This document shows positions 49,039 to 51,393 of a DNA stretch of 51,393 nt, one piece after another. A program made the position numbers and the translations under genes. The notes beneath the pieces were generated by a model. That model was not told the DNA's origin, ran no database searches, and was given only the letters and a program-made list of their open reading frames with translations. Each line of letters begins with the position of its first letter. Within the stretch, counting starts at the first letter, position 1. The DNA is from Clostridia bacterium (lineage in GTDB: Bacteria; Bacillota; Clostridia; Oscillospirales; CAG-272): contig JAFSAM010000074.1 of the NCBI GenBank assembly GCA_017441005.1, positions 1 through 51,393 of the forward strand, given 5' to 3'.

Positions 49039-50910
49039 TTACTTCTTTTCAATAGCCTTGAACTTACAAGAGGATACACACATACCGCACTTGATACACT
49101 TAGCCTGATCGATAACGTAGGGTTCCTTACCTACAACGCCTGTGATAGCGTTAACAGGACACTGACGTGCGCAGAGCGAGCACTTCTTGCACTTTTCGGG
49201 ATCTATAACGTACTGCATGAGGTTCTTACAAACCTTAGCGGGACACTTCTTATCAACAACGTGAGCGATATATTCATCTCTGAACGCATGGAGAGTAGAC
49301 AATACAGGGTTAGCTGCAGTCTGACCGAGAGCACAGAGAGAGCCTGTCTTAATGGTCTGGCTGAGTTCTTCGAGCTCGTCAATATCCTTAAGAGTAGCCT
49401 TACCGTCGGTGATCTTTGTCAAGATCTCAAGCAAACGCTTTGTACCGATACGGCAGGGAGAGCACTTACCGCAGGACTCGTCGCAGATAAATTCCATATA
49501 GAACTTAGCAACGTCAACCATACAGTTGTCTTCGTCCATAACGATAGCACCGCCGGAGCCCATCATCGAGCCCTTAGCAACGAGAGTATCGAAGTCGATA
49601 GTGGAGTCAAGGTCTTTTTCTGTCAAGCAACCGCCGGAAGGACCACCGGTCTGAATAGCCTTGAACTTCTTGCCGTCGGGAATACCGCCGCCGATATCAT
49701 AGATAAGCTCGCGGAGAGTTGTACCCATGGGGATCTCAACGAGACCGACGTTGTTGATCTTACCGCCGAGAGCGAATACCTTAGTACCCTTGGACTTTTC
49801 GGTACCGTACTGACCGAACTTTTCAGCGCCCTCACGGAGAATGTAGGGAACGCAAGCCAAGGTTTCAACATTGTTAACGATAGTGGGACAGCCCCAAAGA
49901 CCTTTAACTGCAGGGAACGGAGGACGGGGTCTGGGCATACCTCTCTGACCTTCGATAGAGTTAAGGAGAGCGGTTTCTTCGCCGCAAACAAACGCGCCCG
50001 CGCCAAGTCTGATATGTACACGGAAGCTGAAGTCTGTACCGAGAATGTTATCGCCGAGAAGGCCGATCTCTTCAGCCTGCTTGATAGCGATCTTAAGTCT
50101 CTTTACAGCAATGGGGTACTCTGCACGAACGTAGAAGTAACCGTTCTGAGCGCCGATAGCATAGCCTGCGATAGCCATACCTTCGATAACTGCAAGGGGG
50201 TTACCTTCGAGAATGGAACGGTCCATGAATGCACCGGGGTCACCCTCGTCACCGTTACAAACAACGTACTTTTCGCCGTCGGGCTGAGCATAAGCGAAGT
50301 TCCACTTCATACCTGTGGGGAAGCCGCCGCCGCCGCGTCCGCGAAGACCGGATGCGAGAACGGAGTCAATAACAGCCTTTCTGTCCATCTTAAGTGCATT
50401 GGAAAGACCCTGGAATGCACCGGAACCGAGAGCTTCTTCAATATTTTCGGGGTCGATAGCGCCACAGCCGTGGAGAGAGATACGAACCTGCTTCTTGTAG
50501 AATTCGATGTCATCCTGCTTAGCGATCTTTTCTTTTGTCTTGGGGTCAACGTAGAGCAATCTGTCAATGATCTCACCGCCGATGAGGTCCTTTTCAACGA
50601 TCTCTTCTACGTCATCAATAGTAACGAGTCTGTAAAGAGTATCCTCGGGATAGATCTTTACGAAGGGACCCTGAGAACAGAAACCGAAACAACCAACCTG
50701 GTTAACTGTAACCTTGTCGGAAAGTCCCTTTTCTGCAACGAGCTTTTCAAATTTAGCTTTAATTTCGAGAGAGTTTGAGGAAATACAGCCTGTACCGCCG
50801 CAAAGAACAACGGCTCTCTTACCGTTCTTACCCTCGATCTTTTTGCCGTATGCGTCCGCACAAGCAGCACAAGTAGCGGCAAGCTGTTCAAAATTCTTAA
50901 TCTTTTCCAT
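49039..50910 (-). CDS. hydB: NADH-binding hydrogenase subunit, NuoF-like (HydB/HndC type)
   Basis: 623 aa. The N-terminal thioredoxin-like [2Fe-2S] domain (VLCGGTGC ... GCFGFCSQGP) precedes the NuoF core. The core has the FMN/NADH site LRGRGGGGFPTGMKWNF and FVCGEETALLNSIEG, then a [4Fe-4S] site ESCGKCSPCRIGTKRLLEIL. The C-terminus adds two [4Fe-4S] ferredoxin motifs (CKKCSLCARQCP and CIKCGMCVSSCK). It transfers electrons between NAD(P)H, ferredoxin and HydA. AGGAGG precedes the ATG; the hydC stop is 5 nt upstream. Confidence 0.95.
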   Translation of the reverse strand: MEKIKNFEQLAATCAACADAYGKKIEGKNGKRAVVLCGGTGCISSNSLEIKAKFEKLVAEKGLSDKVTVNQVGCFGFCSQGPFVKIYPEDTLYRLVTIDDVEEIVEKDLIGGEIIDRLLYVDPKTKEKIAKQDDIEFYKKQVRISLHGCGAIDPENIEEALGSGAFQGLSNALKMDRKAVIDSVLASGLRGRGGGGFPTGMKWNFAYAQPDGEKYVVCNGDEGDPGAFMDRSILEGNPLAVIEGMAIAGYAIGAQNGYFYVRAEYPIAVKRLKIAIKQAEEIGLLGDNILGTDFSFRVHIRLGAGAFVCGEETALLNSIEGQRGMPRPRPPFPAVKGLWGCPTIVNNVETLACVPYILREGAEKFGQYGTEKSKGTKVFALGGKINNVGLVEIPMGTTLRELIYDIGGGIPDGKKFKAIQTGGPSGGCLTEKDLDSTIDFDTLVAKGSMMGSGGAIVMDEDNCMVDVAKFYMEFICDESCGKCSPCRIGTKRLLEILTKITDGKATLKDIDELEELSQTIKTGSLCALGQTAANPVLSTLHAFRDEYIAHVVDKKCPAKVCKNLMQYVIDPEKCKKCSLCARQCPVNAITGVVGKEPYVIDQAKCIKCGMCVSSCKFKAIEKK

Positions 50911-50915
50911 AATAC

Positions 50916-51393
50916 TTATGCCTCCTTCTTGCGATATTCGTCAACGATTACGGGAACGTCGGAAACCTTGAGTTTAGGATAAACCTTACCGTTAATGGTA
51001 ACAGCGGGAGCAATACCGCATGCACCGATGCAACGGAGTGCGTCAAGTGTGAACAAACCGTCTTTGGTAGTTCCGCCGGGAGCGATTCCCAACAGTTCGG
51101 AGAATTTGTCGATGATCTGCTGTGCGCCCTTAACGTAACAAGCAGTACCGAGGCAAACGCCGACAACGTACTTTCCTTTCGGCTGGAGCGAGAAGAAAGA
51201 ATAGAAGGTAACTACGCCGTAAATCTCTGCAACGGAGATTCCGGTTCTTTCGGATACGATTTCCTGTACTTCAAGAGGAATATAGCCGTATTCTTCCTGA
51301 ATTGCAGACAAAATCATCATCAAAGGTGTTTTTTCTTCAACGTATCTGTCACAGATTTCGTTGATCTTAGCAACTGATGCTTCACTCAAATGG
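50916..51393 (-). CDS. hydC: NuoE-like hydrogenase subunit (HydC/HndA type), start possibly outside window
   Basis: At least 157 aa. Thioredoxin-like [2Fe-2S] NuoE family: helical N-terminus (PLMMILSAIQEEYGYIPLEV), ISVAEIYGVVTFYSFF, then the cluster ligands CLGTAC and CIGACG. A TTG at 51389 could start it, but the frame stays open to the window edge, so the true start may be beyond. It delivers electrons with HydB in the trimeric hydrogenase; first gene seen of the operon. Confidence 0.93.
   Translation of the reverse strand, partial: HLSEASVAKINEICDRYVEEKTPLMMILSAIQEEYGYIPLEVQEIVSERTGISVAEIYGVVTFYSFFSLQPKGKYVVGVCLGTACYVKGAQQIIDKFSELLGIAPGGTTKDGLFTLDALRCIGACGIAPAVTINGKVYPKLKVSDVPVIVDEYRKKEA

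Overview
The window reads as a chromosomal segment of an anaerobic, fermentative, spore-forming Clostridia (Firmicutes) bacterium, probably gut-associated. The evidence is a spoIVB sporulation protease gene, a T-box leader on serS, a HydABC-type [FeFe]-hydrogenase operon, strong AGGAGG ribosome binding sites, consensus -35/-10 promoters with 16-18 bp spacers, and frequent GTG/TTG starts. The species cannot be named from sequence alone.

Layout. 1-122: 5' part of a thioredoxin gene (minus strand) cut by the window edge. 495-848: small orphan gene. 849-1346: palindromic repeat and terminators. 1347-7091 (minus): serS with its T-box leader; minD followed by a methylglyoxal-synthase-like gene; proB-proA-nth. 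7277-14114 (plus): one long cell-shape operon, zapA-DUF4321-maf-mreB-mreC-mreD-mrdA, ending in an LRR (BspA-like) lipoprotein. 14115-14765: tRNA(CAT) between strong terminators, then an unusual array of short hairpins. 14766-15290: small membrane protein.

15345-25687: an accessory locus I do not recognise as a described system. It has four paralogous proteins with an NlpC/P60-like (papain-fold) Cys/His signature, three of them lipoproteins; two tandem cytosolic NodB-like deacetylase relatives; an AEC-family transporter; and two AraC-family regulators. The lipoprotein-deacetylase operon has a near-consensus promoter followed by two LacI-type palindromes 20 bp apart. I infer an inducible envelope- or glycan-processing system.

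25751-28808: a VanY-like protein that has lost metal-binding and catalytic residues, spoIVB behind a forespore-type promoter, and a DUF4298 protein. 28881-46206 (minus): a 15-gene surface-polysaccharide operon transcribed from one strong promoter near 46400 through a leader with a candidate attenuator. It encodes a 4-amino-sugar branch (aminotransferase, PglD-like acetyltransferase, PglC-like phosphoglycosyltransferase), three glycosyltransferases, Wzy, Wzx, the UDP-L-FucNAc enzymes CapE/CapF/CapG, LicD, two sulfatase-fold proteins and a fused NTP-transferase/cytidylyltransferase. A polymer carrying FucNAc and a phospho- or phosphono-substituent is the likely product.

46596-47075: cyclophilin. 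47217-51393 (minus): hydC-hydB-hydA for a trimeric NAD(P)-linked [FeFe] hydrogenase; the hydC start may lie beyond the window.
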